NCBI GenBank assembly: GCA_963830725.1
Contig: CAWHNO010000001.1
Location: 1 to 64,000, forward strand
DNA: 64,000 nt
Source: DASSUW01 sp963830725
Lineage (GTDB): Bacteria > Actinomycetota > Thermoleophilia > Solirubrobacterales > Solirubrobacteraceae
Reading direction: 5' to 3'
Positions 1 to 8,717 of this stretch are shown here, piece by piece (the first letter of the stretch is position 1; every line of letters starts with the position of its first letter). The notes under the pieces were generated by a model. It was not told the DNA's origin, searched no databases, and saw only the letters and a list, made by a program, of their open reading frames with translations. A program made the translations under genes and the position numbers.

Positions 1-1
1 C

Positions 2-151
2 GTCGCCCGCACGTTCTCCGACGTCGCGCCCGGGGCCCTTCTGCTCTACGAGGACGCCGGCGGCGCGCTCGCGCTCGCTGTCAACGGCGGCGACGCCGCG
101 GCGCTGCTCGGGCTGCGCGCCGGCGACGAGGTGCGGCTGGAGGCCGGGTGA
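2..151 (+). CDS. SAM hydrolase / SAM hydroxide adenosyltransferase family, C-terminal end (partial)
   Basis: Only the last 49 residues are in the window; the reading frame enters from the left edge and stops at TGA 149-151. The pattern TFSDVAPGALLLYED, then AVNGGDAA, then LGLRAGDEV matches the C-terminal domain of the DUF62 / SAM-dependent chlorinase-fluorinase-like family. Most bacterial members hydrolyse S-adenosylmethionine to adenosine and methionine. The stop overlaps the next start as GTGA, so it is translationally coupled to birA. Assignment rests on a short piece. Confidence 0.6.
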   Translation, partial: VARTFSDVAPGALLLYEDAGGALALAVNGGDAAALLGLRAGDEVRLEAG

Positions 152-822
152 CGATCGGGCGGCCGCGCCGGCACCTGCGCGAGACGAGCTCGACCAACGA
201 AGTCGCACGGGTGCTGGCTACGGCGGGCGCGCCGCACGGCACGCTGGTCACCGCCGGCTTCCAGACCGCCGGCCGCGGACGCCAGGGCCGGATCTGGACG
301 GCGCCGCCCGGCCGCGCGCTGCTTCTGTCCCTGATCGTGCGCGAGATCGATCCGCTGTTGCCGCTGCGCGCAGGCCTCGCGGTCGCCGACCTAGCCGGGC
401 CGGCCGCGCTGGTCAAGTGGCCGAACGACGTGCTGCTCGACGGCCGCAAGGTCGCCGGTGTGCTCGTCGAGGCGCGGCCGCAGGAGGGCTGGGGCGTGGT
501 CGGGATCGGCGTGAACGCGGCGATCGATCCAGCGGAGCTGCCGCCGGAGCTCAACGCGGGCACGCTCGGGCGCCGGCCGGCCGAGCTGGAGGCGACGCTC
601 GACGAGCTGCTCGGTCACCTCGACGATCTCCTTGCCCGGCCCGCGGCCGAGGTGCTCCCGGCGCTCCGCATCCGCGACGCACTGCTCGACCGTCCGCTGT
701 CATGGGCCGGCGGCGAAGGCGTCGGCGCCGGGATCGACGAGCGGGGGAACCTGCTCGTACGCGCGGGTGACGGCGTCGAGGTGCTCGACGCGGGCGAAAT
801 CCACCTCGGCGTCCTGGACTAG
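148..822 (+). CDS. birA: Biotin--[acetyl-CoA-carboxylase] ligase, single-domain
   Basis: The enzyme activates biotin with ATP and transfers it to the carboxyl carrier protein of acetyl-CoA and related carboxylases. The biotin-loop motif GRGRQGR is at about residues 43-49 and is followed by KWPNDVLLDGRKVAGVL at about 90-106, both typical of the family. At 224 residues it has only the catalytic and C-terminal SH3-like domains. No N-terminal helix-turn-helix is present, so it is a class I ligase that should not repress biotin genes. The GTG start overlaps the upstream stop. Confidence 0.93.
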   Translation: MTIGRPRRHLRETSSTNEVARVLATAGAPHGTLVTAGFQTAGRGRQGRIWTAPPGRALLLSLIVREIDPLLPLRAGLAVADLAGPAALVKWPNDVLLDGRKVAGVLVEARPQEGWGVVGIGVNAAIDPAELPPELNAGTLGRRPAELEATLDELLGHLDDLLARPAAEVLPALRIRDALLDRPLSWAGGEGVGAGIDERGNLLVRAGDGVEVLDAGEIHLGVLD

Positions 823-842
823 ACGACCCCTGGGCAGGACGG

Positions 843-3800
843 TCAGGCGGCTTCGTCGCCGGCGGAGCGCTCGGACGCCTCGCGGACGGCGGCCCGGACG
901 CGCTCGCTGGCGGCCTCGAGCACGTTCGGCTCCGGCGCCTTCTTGGCGCGCTTCGCGCGCGGCTTGGCGGGAGCCTTCGCGCGCTTGGCGCGAGCGGGCT
1001 TGACAGGAACGGCCTCGCCCTCGAGAGCCGGCGGCGCCGCCTTTGCGCGCTTGGCGCGAGCGGGCTTGACAGGAGCGGCCTCGCCCTCGAGAGCCGGCGG
1101 CGCCGCCTTGGCGCGCTTGGCGCGAGCGGGCTTAACAGGAGCGGCCTCGCCCTCGAGAGCCTGCGGCGCGCGCTCGCGCCCGGGAACCGCGGGCGCGGCC
1201 TTCGCGCGCTTGGCCCGCGGCTTGGCGGGAGCCTTCGCGCGCTTGGCGCGAACGCGCTTCGCGGGAGCCTCGACGCCCTCGGGAACCTCGGGCGCCCTCT
1301 CGCCTCCGAGGCCGTCGGAAACGTCAGGGGCCTTCTCGCCCTCGAAGGCCTTCGCGCCTTCAGGGGCCGGCTCGCCCTCGGGGGCCTTCGCGCCGTCGAC
1401 ACCCTCGGGCACCTCGGGCCGCCGCTTCGCCCGCCGCGCGCGCGCCGGCCTCTTCGGCGCCGCGCCGGCCTCGGGCTCGGCGACACCGGCGCCGTCCTCG
1501 ACGACGGCCCCAGCGCCCTCCGCCGCCGCCACGACCTCCGGCGCAGCGGCCTCGCCGGCATGCTTCCTACGCCGCCGCCGCTTGGACTTGCCACGGCCCT
1601 TCGGGAAGTTGCGCAGCAGCTCGCGCGCCAGCGCCGCCGGCTTACGCGACATCCGCGTGCGCGCGCCGTTTACGACCTCGCCCGCCTCCGCGGTGTGCGG
1701 GAGCGCCGCGGCGAGCAGCGCCGCCGCCAGGCGGCGATCCTGCTGACGCGCTGCATGCACGAGGCGCCGCGCGTTGCGCGCGTGCGCGCCGCCCGACGAG
1801 TTCACCAGCAACCCCAAGAGCCGCTTCGTCTCCGGCCACCGCTGCACGGCGTACTCCTCGTGCACGTCGCGCGTCATGTTCGCGCAGCGCCAGATCCAGT
1901 TGTTGGCCTGATCGCGACGGCCGATCTTCTTCTCGGCCAGCGCCTGCAGCACGACCTTGACGCCCTCGCGCTTGTCGTCGCGCGGCCACGTCTCGACGAA
2001 GTCCAGCGCGCGGTCGAACGCCTCGGCGTCGCGCCCGGCGGAGATCTCCTGCAGCGCCTTCAGACGCAGCTGCGGGTTCTTGTTGCGCTCGACCGCGGTG
2101 GTCAGGAAGGTCCGCTTGAGCTCACCGCCCTGGTCGAAGTGCAGCATCGCCCGCGCGCGCCGCCAGCCGTTCGGCGCCACGCGCGCACCGGCCAGCGCGG
2201 CCCACTGCACCTGCTCGCCGTAGTCGAGGTGCTCGACGGCGATCCGCCACAGCTCGCGCTCGAAGACCTCGATCCGCCGGTTCTCGTCGGCAGTGACCGG
2301 CAGCACGCGCCGCTCCACCCGCAGCCGGCGCCCCCGCCCGCGACGGACCGGGCCGACCACGATCGCGCCGCCTCGATAGACGTCGCGGTCCAAAAGAGAA
2401 TGCAGAGTCACGACCGGGTCGTCGTGCTTGGTCGCCGGATGCACGAAGTCGACGATGATGCCCGCCTCCTTGCCCGGCTGGCGACGGGTGACGCGGCCGA
2501 CCCGCTGCTGATAGATGCGTCGCGAGGCAGTCGGCGCGAGGTGCATGCAGACGGTCGCGCGCGGCGAGTTCCAGCCCTCGGCCAGCAGCTGCGCGTTGAT
2601 CAGCACGTCGATCGCGCCGCTCTCGTAGCGGGCCAGGATGCTGGCCAGCTCGCGCTTGGGCGTCTCACCCGACACCGCCTGCGCCTTCATGCCCACATCC
2701 CGGAACGCCTGCGCGACGTTGTAGGCGTGCCGCACGCCGGCCGAGTACACGACGCCGGGCACGCCGTTGAAGCGCGTCTTGTAGAGATCCGCGATGGCCA
2801 GGTTGAACGGCAGCTGATCCAGCAGCTCGGCCAGCAGCTCCTGGTCGAATTCGGTGTCCACCTCGCCGCGGCGCAGCGGCACCTTGGCGATCGTGCGGAC
2901 GCCGGGGCCGGGCGGGATCCGCACGCAGCGCAGCGGCGCGATCACGCCGCGCCGCGCGGCCTGCGCGAGGTCGAAGCGCGAGGTCTGCGTCGGGAACAGG
3001 TCGGTGACGTGACGGGCGATCAGCGCGCCCGTCGCCGTCATGCCGATGAAGATCGGGCCCGCCCACTGGCGGATCGAAGCGGAGGTCTTCTCGCCGAGAG
3101 CGGTGTGCGCCTCGTCGCAGATGACGATCGTGTAGGCGTCGGAGATCTTGCCCGCGTTGCGGACGAACCACTGGTAGGTCTCGACCGTCACCGGGCCGTC
3201 GGCGCGGTCGTGGCCCTTGAGCAGAGCGGGCGCGATCCGGTTGCGGTAGCCGCGGTCGCGCAGCTCGCCGTGGAACTGGTCGACGAGGTTGCGGCGGTGG
3301 GTCAGGATGAGGATGCCGCCGGTGCGCGAGGCCTCGACGAAGCCGAGCGCGGCCACGGTCTTGCCGGCGCCGGTGGCGTGCTCGAACCAGAAGCGCTTGC
3401 CGGCGTGCGCGTCTTCCGGCGCCTCGCCGAGCTGCTCTTCGTCATCGGCGGACGATTCGGACCAGTCCCGGGGCTCCTCCGGCTCGTCGTCCTCGTCGAG
3501 CTCCTCCTCGCCCGGGATGCCGGCCGGGGCGAGGACGACATCGCCCTCGGCGACCGCTCCGTTGGTGCTGCCGTTGCCGTTGCGCTGGGCCTCGGCGTAC
3601 AGCGCGGTGAGCGTGCCCGACAGCGCGTCAACCTGGTGGGCGGACAAGATGGCCCCGTCGGCGAGCGCCGGCTCGTCCTGGCTCAGAAGGCGCTCGAGCC
3701 CGAGCAGCAGCGAGAACGTCCGGCGCCACGCCACCGACGGCACGGTGGCGCCGGCCTCGATCTCCGCCATCGCCGCGTCGAACGCGCGCCGGTGCGGGGT

Positions 3801-3932
3801 GCCGGGCGCGAGCAGGGTCGCGGCATCCTCGCCCTCGAAGACGAATGGCTCGCGGGTGAACTGCGAAGCCCGCTCGATGTCTTTGGATGATGGAAGCGTG
3901 GCCGTCGTGGCCACTGGCGTGGTCTCAGCCAT
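843..3932 (-). CDS. SF2 DEAD/DEAH-type helicase with repetitive Lys/Ala/Arg-rich tail
   Basis: This 1029-residue protein has an N-terminal region of about 190 residues ending in an acidic stretch. A superfamily 2 motor follows. Walker A is ATGAGKT at about residue 196, the DEAH box lies in VICDEAHTAL, motif III is GMTAT and motif VI is QQRVGRVTRR. After a helical region of about 300 residues the protein ends in a tail of roughly 200 residues built from RAKRAKA, KPRAKRAK and PVKPAR units interspersed with EGE/PEG segments. The tail resembles histone H1 or the tail of mycobacterial HU and should bind nucleic acid. The family looks like type III restriction/UvrB-like helicases, but no nuclease domain is visible. 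It stands alone, and the ATG start is at 3932. Confidence 0.8.
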   Translation of the reverse strand: MAETTPVATTATLPSSKDIERASQFTREPFVFEGEDAATLLAPGTPHRRAFDAAMAEIEAGATVPSVAWRRTFSLLLGLERLLSQDEPALADGAILSAHQVDALSGTLTALYAEAQRNGNGSTNGAVAEGDVVLAPAGIPGEEELDEDDEPEEPRDWSESSADDEEQLGEAPEDAHAGKRFWFEHATGAGKTVAALGFVEASRTGGILILTHRRNLVDQFHGELRDRGYRNRIAPALLKGHDRADGPVTVETYQWFVRNAGKISDAYTIVICDEAHTALGEKTSASIRQWAGPIFIGMTATGALIARHVTDLFPTQTSRFDLAQAARRGVIAPLRCVRIPPGPGVRTIAKVPLRRGEVDTEFDQELLAELLDQLPFNLAIADLYKTRFNGVPGVVYSAGVRHAYNVAQAFRDVGMKAQAVSGETPKRELASILARYESGAIDVLINAQLLAEGWNSPRATVCMHLAPTASRRIYQQRVGRVTRRQPGKEAGIIVDFVHPATKHDDPVVTLHSLLDRDVYRGGAIVVGPVRRGRGRRLRVERRVLPVTADENRRIEVFERELWRIAVEHLDYGEQVQWAALAGARVAPNGWRRARAMLHFDQGGELKRTFLTTAVERNKNPQLRLKALQEISAGRDAEAFDRALDFVETWPRDDKREGVKVVLQALAEKKIGRRDQANNWIWRCANMTRDVHEEYAVQRWPETKRLLGLLVNSSGGAHARNARRLVHAARQQDRRLAAALLAAALPHTAEAGEVVNGARTRMSRKPAALARELLRNFPKGRGKSKRRRRRKHAGEAAAPEVVAAAEGAGAVVEDGAGVAEPEAGAAPKRPARARRAKRRPEVPEGVDGAKAPEGEPAPEGAKAFEGEKAPDVSDGLGGERAPEVPEGVEAPAKRVRAKRAKAPAKPRAKRAKAAPAVPGRERAPQALEGEAAPVKPARAKRAKAAPPALEGEAAPVKPARAKRAKAAPPALEGEAVPVKPARAKRAKAPAKPRAKRAKKAPEPNVLEAASERVRAAVREASERSAGDEAA
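975..1172 (-). repeat. Three tandem 66-bp repeats inside the helicase gene
   Basis: The phrase beginning GCGCTTGGCGCGAGCGGG occurs at 981, 1047 and 1113, an exact 66-bp period. It encodes a 22-residue unit with RAKRAKAAP followed by ALEGEA and PVKPA. The unit length is a multiple of three, so copy-number change would keep the frame. Less regular relatives continue to about 1260. Confidence 0.85.
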
Positions 3933-3952
3933 GAAAGGCGTTGATTCGTAAA

Positions 3953-3964
3953 AGACCGCGGTCT
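3953..3964. promoter_or_regulatory. Perfect 12-bp palindrome upstream of the helicase gene
   Basis: AGACCGCGGTCT lies 21 bp upstream of the helicase start codon (3932, minus strand), within the 166-bp gap before the divergent thioredoxin gene. A second GCGCGGTCT half-site follows at about 3971-3979. The position would suit an operator, but no regulator is adjacent. The rest of the gap shows no gene. Confidence 0.35.
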
Positions 3965-4098
3965 ACTCCGCGCGGTCTCGCGCGCTGCGGGGATATCTGG
4001 GCTCCAGGGACCTGCGCTGCCCGCCGGCCCTCGGATGGCGGGGTCGTCCCTGCGAGGCGGCACCTATTACAGCAGGTCCGGCGCGATCTGCCAGTCTG

Positions 4099-4695
4099 AT
4101 GGCTCAAATGCGCCGTGTCCTCGTGCTGCTCGGAGCCGTCGCGCTCGTCGCCGTCGTCGTGATCGGACTCGGCCAGGCCGGGGGCGAGAGCGCGCCCGAG
4201 ACGCCGGCGCAGGAGTTCGACCTCGAGGCGGCCCAGCAGCAGCTCGCAGGCGCCCCGGCGCCGCTCGCCGCCCTCTACGGACAGGCGAACACGATCCTGC
4301 CCGGCGGGACCGAGGCCTTCGACGAGCGCATCGCCGGGCTCGAGGGCCACCCCGCCGTCATCAACAAGTGGGCCTCGTGGTGCGGGCCGTGCCGCGCCGA
4401 GTTCCCGATCTTCCAGCAGGTCGCGACCGCCCGCGGCAAGGAGTACGGCTTCCTCGGCGTCAACGCCGAGGACAAGCGGCCGGCGGCCGAGGAGTTCCTC
4501 AGCGAGCGCCCGCTCCCCTATCCCTCCTACGAGGACCCCGACGAGGAGATCGCCAAGGAGCTCGACGCGGCCAAGTTCTTCCCGATGACGATCTTCGTCG
4601 ACGCCAAGGGGGACACCGCCTTCGTGAAGGCCGGCGAGTACACCTCCACAGCCGAGCTCGAGGCCGACATCGACAAGTACCTCGGCGGCACGTGA
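4099..4695 (+). CDS. TlpA-like membrane-anchored thioredoxin-fold protein
   Basis: The 198-residue protein starts with a basic N-terminus and one hydrophobic segment (about residues 5-26) that can act as a signal anchor, placing the domain outside the membrane. The active site WCGPC is at residues 94-98 in the context NKWASWCGPCRAEFP. The cis-proline loop is probably KFFPMTIFVD. It should act as a thiol-disulfide oxidoreductase, possibly reductive as in cytochrome maturation, but no cytochrome biogenesis gene is adjacent. Its stop overlaps the next start as GTGA. Confidence 0.85.
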   Translation: MAQMRRVLVLLGAVALVAVVVIGLGQAGGESAPETPAQEFDLEAAQQQLAGAPAPLAALYGQANTILPGGTEAFDERIAGLEGHPAVINKWASWCGPCRAEFPIFQQVATARGKEYGFLGVNAEDKRPAAEEFLSERPLPYPSYEDPDEEIAKELDAAKFFPMTIFVDAKGDTAFVKAGEYTSTAELEADIDKYLGGT

Positions 4696-5671
4696 ACGAG
4701 CTGCGCGTCGACCCGCTCACGGGCCTCAAGAGCGTGATCGCCTCGGCCCGGGCCGACCGCCCCGGCGGCCACTTCGACCTCGACCCGCCGCCGCCGATCG
4801 ACGTCGCCAAGGACCCGTTCGCGCCCGGCCACGAGGACCGACGCCGCCCGAGGTCTACGCGGTGCGGCCCGACGGCGGCGGCCCGGACACCCCGGGCTGG
4901 ACCGTGCGCGTGGTGCCGAACCTCTACCCGGCGCTGACGCAGGACGCGCACGAGCCCGAGCCCGAGGCCAACCCGGACCTCTTCACCGCCCAGGCGGCGG
5001 CCGGCGACCATGAGGTGATCGTCAACGCGCCCGACGCGGTCAGCTCGCTCGTCGAACTGGACCCCGGCCAGGTGGCCACGGCGATGGAGGCGTGGCGCGA
5101 GCGCATGCGCGCGCACGCGGGCTGCGCGTGCCGTCACGTGATCGTCAACGAGCGCCGCGAGGGCGGCGCCTCGCTCCCGCACACGCACGCCCAGCTCTAC
5201 GCGCTGGGCTTCGTCCCCGCCGCGATCGCGCGCGAGCGCGAGCGCTTCACCGCGTACGCCACGCGCACGATGGGTGGCAACCTGCTCGGCGACCTCGTGC
5301 AGGAGGAGGTACGCCGGCGCGAGCGCATCGTCGCGATCGACGACGAGGCCGTCGCGATGGCGCCCTATGCCTCGCGCGTGCCGTTCCAGCTCATGATCGC
5401 CCCGCGCACCCCGCGCCCGCGCTTCGAGGACGACGGGCCGCTCGGCGCGCGGCTCCTGCACGACGTGCTCGGCCGCCTGGCGCGCCGGCTCGGGGCGAGC
5501 CCGCCGCTGAACCTGTGGGTGCGCACGGCGCCGTCGGGCGCCGACCACTTCTGCTGGCGGATCGACATCCTGCCGCGGCTGACCCATCTCGCCGGACTCG
5601 AGCTCGGCGCCGGCGTGAACCTCTGCACCACCGCGCCGGAGCAGGCGGCGGCGGAACTGCGCGACATCTGA
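4692..5671 (+). CDS. galT: Galactose-1-phosphate uridylyltransferase-like protein, frameshifted
   Basis: HIT-superfamily nucleotidyl transferase related to GalT. The catalytic histidine motif reads LPHTHAQLYALGF, equivalent to the GalT HPHxQ. The GTG start at 4692 gives NELRVDPLTGLKSVIASARA in frame. Near 4838 one base appears to be missing, and the protein continues from PPEVYAVRPDGGG in the next frame to the stop at 5671. The rebuilt length is about 327 residues, normal for the family. A long open part starts at 4862 but lacks the N-terminus. Related ADP-glucose or other sugar-phosphate transferases cannot be excluded. Confidence 0.75.
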
Positions 5672-5731
5672 GCCACGGCCGCGAGCGGCTCGACCTCGCG
5701 CCCGAGCGGGCTTGCTCAATACCCTGCCGCG

Positions 5732-6653
5732 GTGATCTTCATCGCCCTCGCCATCGCCGCGTCGATCGCGGCGGGGGTGGGGGCGGAGCGGCGGGCCGGG
5801 GCGCGGGCCGGCGTGTGGGCGCGGCGGATCCTCACCTTCCTGCTCTACGTGGTGATGCCGGTCGTCGCCTTCTTCAACATGGCGCGGCTGGAGGTGAGCG
5901 CCGACGTGGGCGTCGGCCTCGTGCTCGGCTGGATCGCCCTCGCGCTCAGCGCGGCGGTCGGGTGGCAGATCGGGCGGCGACTGCTGCGCCTGCCCGCCCC
6001 GTCGGCGGGCGTGCTGGCGATCGTCGGCCTGCAGGCCAACACCGGGCTGATGGGCCTGGCCGTGGTCGGCGCCGTGCTCGGCTTCGACCACCTGTCCGAG
6101 GGCGTGGTCTACGACTCGCTCGTGCAGCAGCCGGTGTTCTTCATCGGCTCGTTCGCGATCGCGGCGGCCACGGGCACGAAGGCGGGCGAGACGGTCCGGC
6201 AGCGGATCCGCGCGTTCTTCGTCCGCAACCCGCCGCTGGTCGCCGTCGTGCTCGGCGCCTTCGCCCCGGACGCGCTGGCGCCCGACGTGCTGGTCGACGC
6301 CGCGCGGCTGCTGATCCTCGCCGTGCCCGTGCTCGGCTTCTTCGCCGTCGGCGTGACGCTGGCGGAGGAGGCCGAGGAGGGCGCGCTGGCGTTCCCGCCG
6401 CCGCTCACCGCCCCGATCGGCGCCGCGATCGTCCTGCGCCTGCTGATCGCGCCGGCGCTGCTCTTCCTGCTCGCGGCGCCCCTCATCGACCTGCCCGCCG
6501 CGTTCCTGCTGATGGCGGCGATGCCCGCCGGGCTGCACATCGTCGTACTCGCCCACGTCTACGGGCTCGACGTGCCGTTCGCGGCGAGCGCGATCGTGTG
6601 GACGACGATGGTGGCCGTGCCCGCTCCTGCTCGTCGCGTCCGTCATCGTGTGA
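5732..6653 (+). CDS. AEC (auxin efflux carrier) family transporter, frameshift near the 3' end
   Basis: The protein has about ten hydrophobic segments and the AEC features NPPLVAVVLGAFAP and GLQANTGLMGLAVV. Substrates of such permeases are usually organic anions; none can be inferred here. As written, the frame runs into the downstream dtd gene because of one extra C near 6620. Removing it gives a C-terminus VAVPLLLVASVIV and a TGA at 6651-6653 overlapping the dtd GTG start. The upstream hexamer TACCCT (5720-5725) lies 6 nt before the GTG start, suggesting a leaderless transcript. Confidence 0.8.
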
Positions 6654-7078
6654 CGGACGTGCGCGCGCTGGTGCAGCGGGTGAGCCGGGCGTCGGTCGAC
6701 GCGACCGGCGAGCGGGTGGCCGAGATCGGCCCCGGCCTGCTCGTGCTGCTCGGCGTCACGCACGACGACACGGAGGCCGACGCCGACCGGCTGGCCGACA
6801 AGGTGCGCGCGCTGCGGATCTTCCCGGACGCCGAAGGGCGGATGAACGAGCCGCTCGGCGATCGCGAGGTCCTGTGCGTGTCGCAGTTCACGCTCTACGG
6901 CGACGCGCGCAAGGGCAACCGTCCGGCCTACGTCGCCGCCGCCCGGCCCGAGCACGCCGAGCCGCTGTACGAGCGCTTCTGCGACCGGCTCGGCGCCCGG
7001 CGCGGGGTCTTCGGCGCGCACATGGACGTCTAGCTGGTCAACGACGGCCCGGTGACGCTGCTGCTCGAAGTGCCGTAG
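6650..7078 (+). CDS. dtd: D-aminoacyl-tRNA deacylase with an in-frame amber codon
   Basis: The enzyme removes D-amino acids wrongly attached to tRNA. It starts with RALVQRVSRASV and has the catalytic SQFTLYGD motif at about residues 79-86. An in-frame TAG at 7031-7033 follows GAHMDV. The frame then continues with LVNDGPVTLLLEVP to a second TAG at 7076-7078, exactly the conserved family C-terminus that includes the Gly-cis-Pro motif. A GAG to TAG change explains it. If real, the protein would lose its chiral-selectivity motif. The apparent joining to the AEC transporter is a frameshift artefact. Confidence 0.85.
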
Positions 7079-7090
7079 GCTGCGGCGCCG

Positions 7091-7714
7091 ATGCCGCCCG
7101 AGGACCGCTTCATCTGCCGCTTCGCCGCCGAGCCGCCGCAGGAGCCCATCGCCTCCGGGCGCTGGGCCGAGACGCTGCAGGCGGAGTTCCTGTCCGCCGC
7201 CCTGCGGATCGACACCGAGGGCACCGAGCTCGGCGACCCGGGCGAGCTGAACTGGTTCCCCGACCGCACCTGGGCCGGCCGCACGTTCGTGCCGGTGACC
7301 TCGCGCACCGCCAACGGGCTCGACCTCTTCGGCTACGTCTCCTTCGTGCCCGGCGAGGACGGCGAGGAGCCGGGCGACTTCTACTCGTGGGCCGACTTCA
7401 CCGACGAGACGTCCGAGCGCAACCCGGACTGGAAGATGGACCTCTGCGAGGAGGTGGTCGGCGGCTGGCGCGGCGAGAACGGCGAGGTGGCGGCGATGAC
7501 GCTCGTGTGGGGCGTCCCGATCGTCCGCGGAGGCGCCATCGCGACCGCCGAGCTGGCCGGCCTGACGGTCGACCAGTGCCTCCTGGCGAGCGACCGCTAC
7601 ACGCTGATCGCGCCCGACGCCTACCGCGGCGACTACCTGGAGATCGCGCTCTGGGGGATGTCCGGCAACGAGCTGGCACGCGAGTCGCTCTACGAGGACG
7701 ACGGGAGCGAGTAG
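7091..7714 (+). CDS. Conserved-looking hypothetical protein
   Basis: The 207-residue acidic, soluble protein is rich in Asp, Glu and Trp. I recognise no family. It has no signal peptide or membrane segment, and the two cysteines near the start and middle do not form a known motif. A TAGGCT hexamer (7076-7081), overlapping the dtd stop, sits 9 nt before the ATG and could drive a leaderless transcript. It ends tail to tail against clpP. Confidence 0.6.
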   Translation: MPPEDRFICRFAAEPPQEPIASGRWAETLQAEFLSAALRIDTEGTELGDPGELNWFPDRTWAGRTFVPVTSRTANGLDLFGYVSFVPGEDGEEPGDFYSWADFTDETSERNPDWKMDLCEEVVGGWRGENGEVAAMTLVWGVPIVRGGAIATAELAGLTVDQCLLASDRYTLIAPDAYRGDYLEIALWGMSGNELARESLYEDDGSE

Positions 7715-7731
7715 CCGTTGCGGTAGTGACA

Positions 7732-8301
7732 TCACGCGGTCGACGAGGCCGAAGTCGGTCGCCTGCTCGGGCGTGAAGAAGCGGTCGCGCTCGAGCGCCT
7801 CTGAGATCTCCTCGACGGGCTTGCCGGTGTGGTGGGCGTAGATCTCCTCGACCCGCCGGCGGAGCTCGAGCGCCTCCTTGGCGTGGATCTGGATGTCGGA
7901 CGCCTGGCCCTGGAAGCCGCCGCTGGGCTGGTGGACGAGGATGCGCGAGTTCGGCAGCGCCGAGCGCTTGCCCGGCGTGCCGCCTGCCAGCAGCAGCGAG
8001 CCCATCGACATCGCGACCCCGCAGCACACGGTGGCGACGTCGGGCTTGATGAACTGCATCGTGTCGTAGATCGCCAGCCCCGCGTACACGACCCCGCCCG
8101 GCGAGTTGATGTACATCGAGATGTCCTTGTCGGGGTCCTCCGCCTCGAGGTGCAGCAGCTGGGCGACGACCACGTTGGCGATCGGCGTCGTCGATCGGGC
8201 GTGCCGACGAAGACCACGCGCTCGCGCAGCAGCCGCGAGTAGATGTCGAACGAACGCTCTCCGCGAGCGTCCTGCTGGATGACGACGGGTACGAGGGGCA
8301 T
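7732..8301 (-). CDS. clpP: ATP-dependent Clp protease proteolytic subunit, frameshifted
   Basis: Serine protease subunit of the Clp complex. The N-terminus MPLVPVVIQ through RERVVFVGTP is read from ATG 8301. Two extra bases near 8185-8200 shift the frame, after which the protein continues with PIANVVVAQLLHLEAEDP. The catalytic serine is in CCGVAMSMGSLLLAGG, the histidine in ILVHQPSGG, and the aspartate in a later frame segment. After GLVDRV no stop appears in the catalytic frame, so the 3' end (placed at TGA 7732-7734) is approximate. The rebuilt length, about 190-195 residues, is normal. Confidence 0.85.
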   Translation of the reverse strand: MPLVPVVIQQDARGERSFDIYSRLLRERVVFVGTPDRRRRSPTWSSPSCCTSRRRTPTRTSRCTSTRRAGSCTRGWRSTTRCSSSSPTSPPCAAGSRCRWARCCWQAARRASARRCRTRASSSTSPAAASRARRPTSRSTPRRRSSSAGGSRRSTPTTPASPSRRSQRRSSATASSRPSRRPTSASSTA

Positions 8302-8320
8302 GCTGGGCTGTCTCCGATCC

Positions 8321-8376
8321 GCAACCGATTGGTTGCACGTTTTCGCCCATGGTACTATGCGCAACCTATGAGTTGC
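8321..8376. promoter_or_regulatory. Two inverted-repeat operators and overlapping divergent -10 boxes between clpP and the SRPBCC/ArsR operon
   Basis: Site 1, GCAACC-GATT-GGTTGC (8321-8336), is a perfect palindrome. Site 2, GCAAC-CTATGA-GTTGC (8361-8376), has the same arms and covers the SRPBCC start codon. The centres are 40 bp apart. Between them lie TACTAT (8353-8358, plus strand, 9 nt before ATG 8368) and TACCAT read on the minus strand (8354-8349) facing clpP. The arrangement suits autoregulation by the ArsR repressor encoded at 8705-9022 and could also affect clpP. Confidence 0.6.
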
Positions 8377-8717
8377 GTAACCCGTGAGATCGTCCTCCCC
8401 GTGCCGCGCGAGCGGGCGTGGGAGCTGGTCACCGAGGAGGACGAGCTGCGCGAGTGGCTCGCCGACGACGTCGAGTTCGAGGCCGAGGAGGGCGCGCCGC
8501 TGCACGCGGACGACCGCGACGGCGTCGTCGAGGTCGTGGACGCCGAGGAGCGGATCGTCTTCACGTGGGGCGACTCGCGCGTCGAGTGGCGGCTCGACGA
8601 CCACCCTGGCGGCACGCGCTTCACCGTCACCGAGCACCGGTACGCGGACGACTCGTCGTGTGGGGGCCCGAAGCTCTCCGCGCTGGCATCCAGCGTCCGA
8701 TGTTGTGCCCGGCGTAG
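8368..8717 (+). CDS. SRPBCC / AHSA1-like domain protein
   Basis: A START-like fold protein of about 115 residues beginning TREIVLPVPRERAWELVT, with the typical later motif WRLDDHPGGTRFTVTEH. Such proteins bind hydrophobic ligands and are often encoded next to ArsR regulators. Near the 3' end the frame is disturbed around the expected conserved GPKL segment (about 8665), and the stop at 8715-8717 is in another frame, so the last 15-20 residues are uncertain. The start at 8368 is chosen because the operator and -10 box lie just before it. Confidence 0.7.

Noticed and set aside
975..1260. CRISPR-like or minisatellite array
   Set aside because: The repeats are adjacent without unique spacers and encode in-frame protein repeats of the helicase tail.
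5732..7033. A natural AEC transporter-Dtd fusion
   Set aside because: Removing one C near 6620 restores a normal AEC C-terminus with a TGA that overlaps the Dtd GTG start.
4499..8350. A 1283-residue open frame on the minus strand
   Set aside because: Only its first part is real (the middle of clpP). The rest is antisense to galT, the AEC transporter and dtd, and has the low-complexity Arg/Asp/Val look of GC-rich shadow frames.
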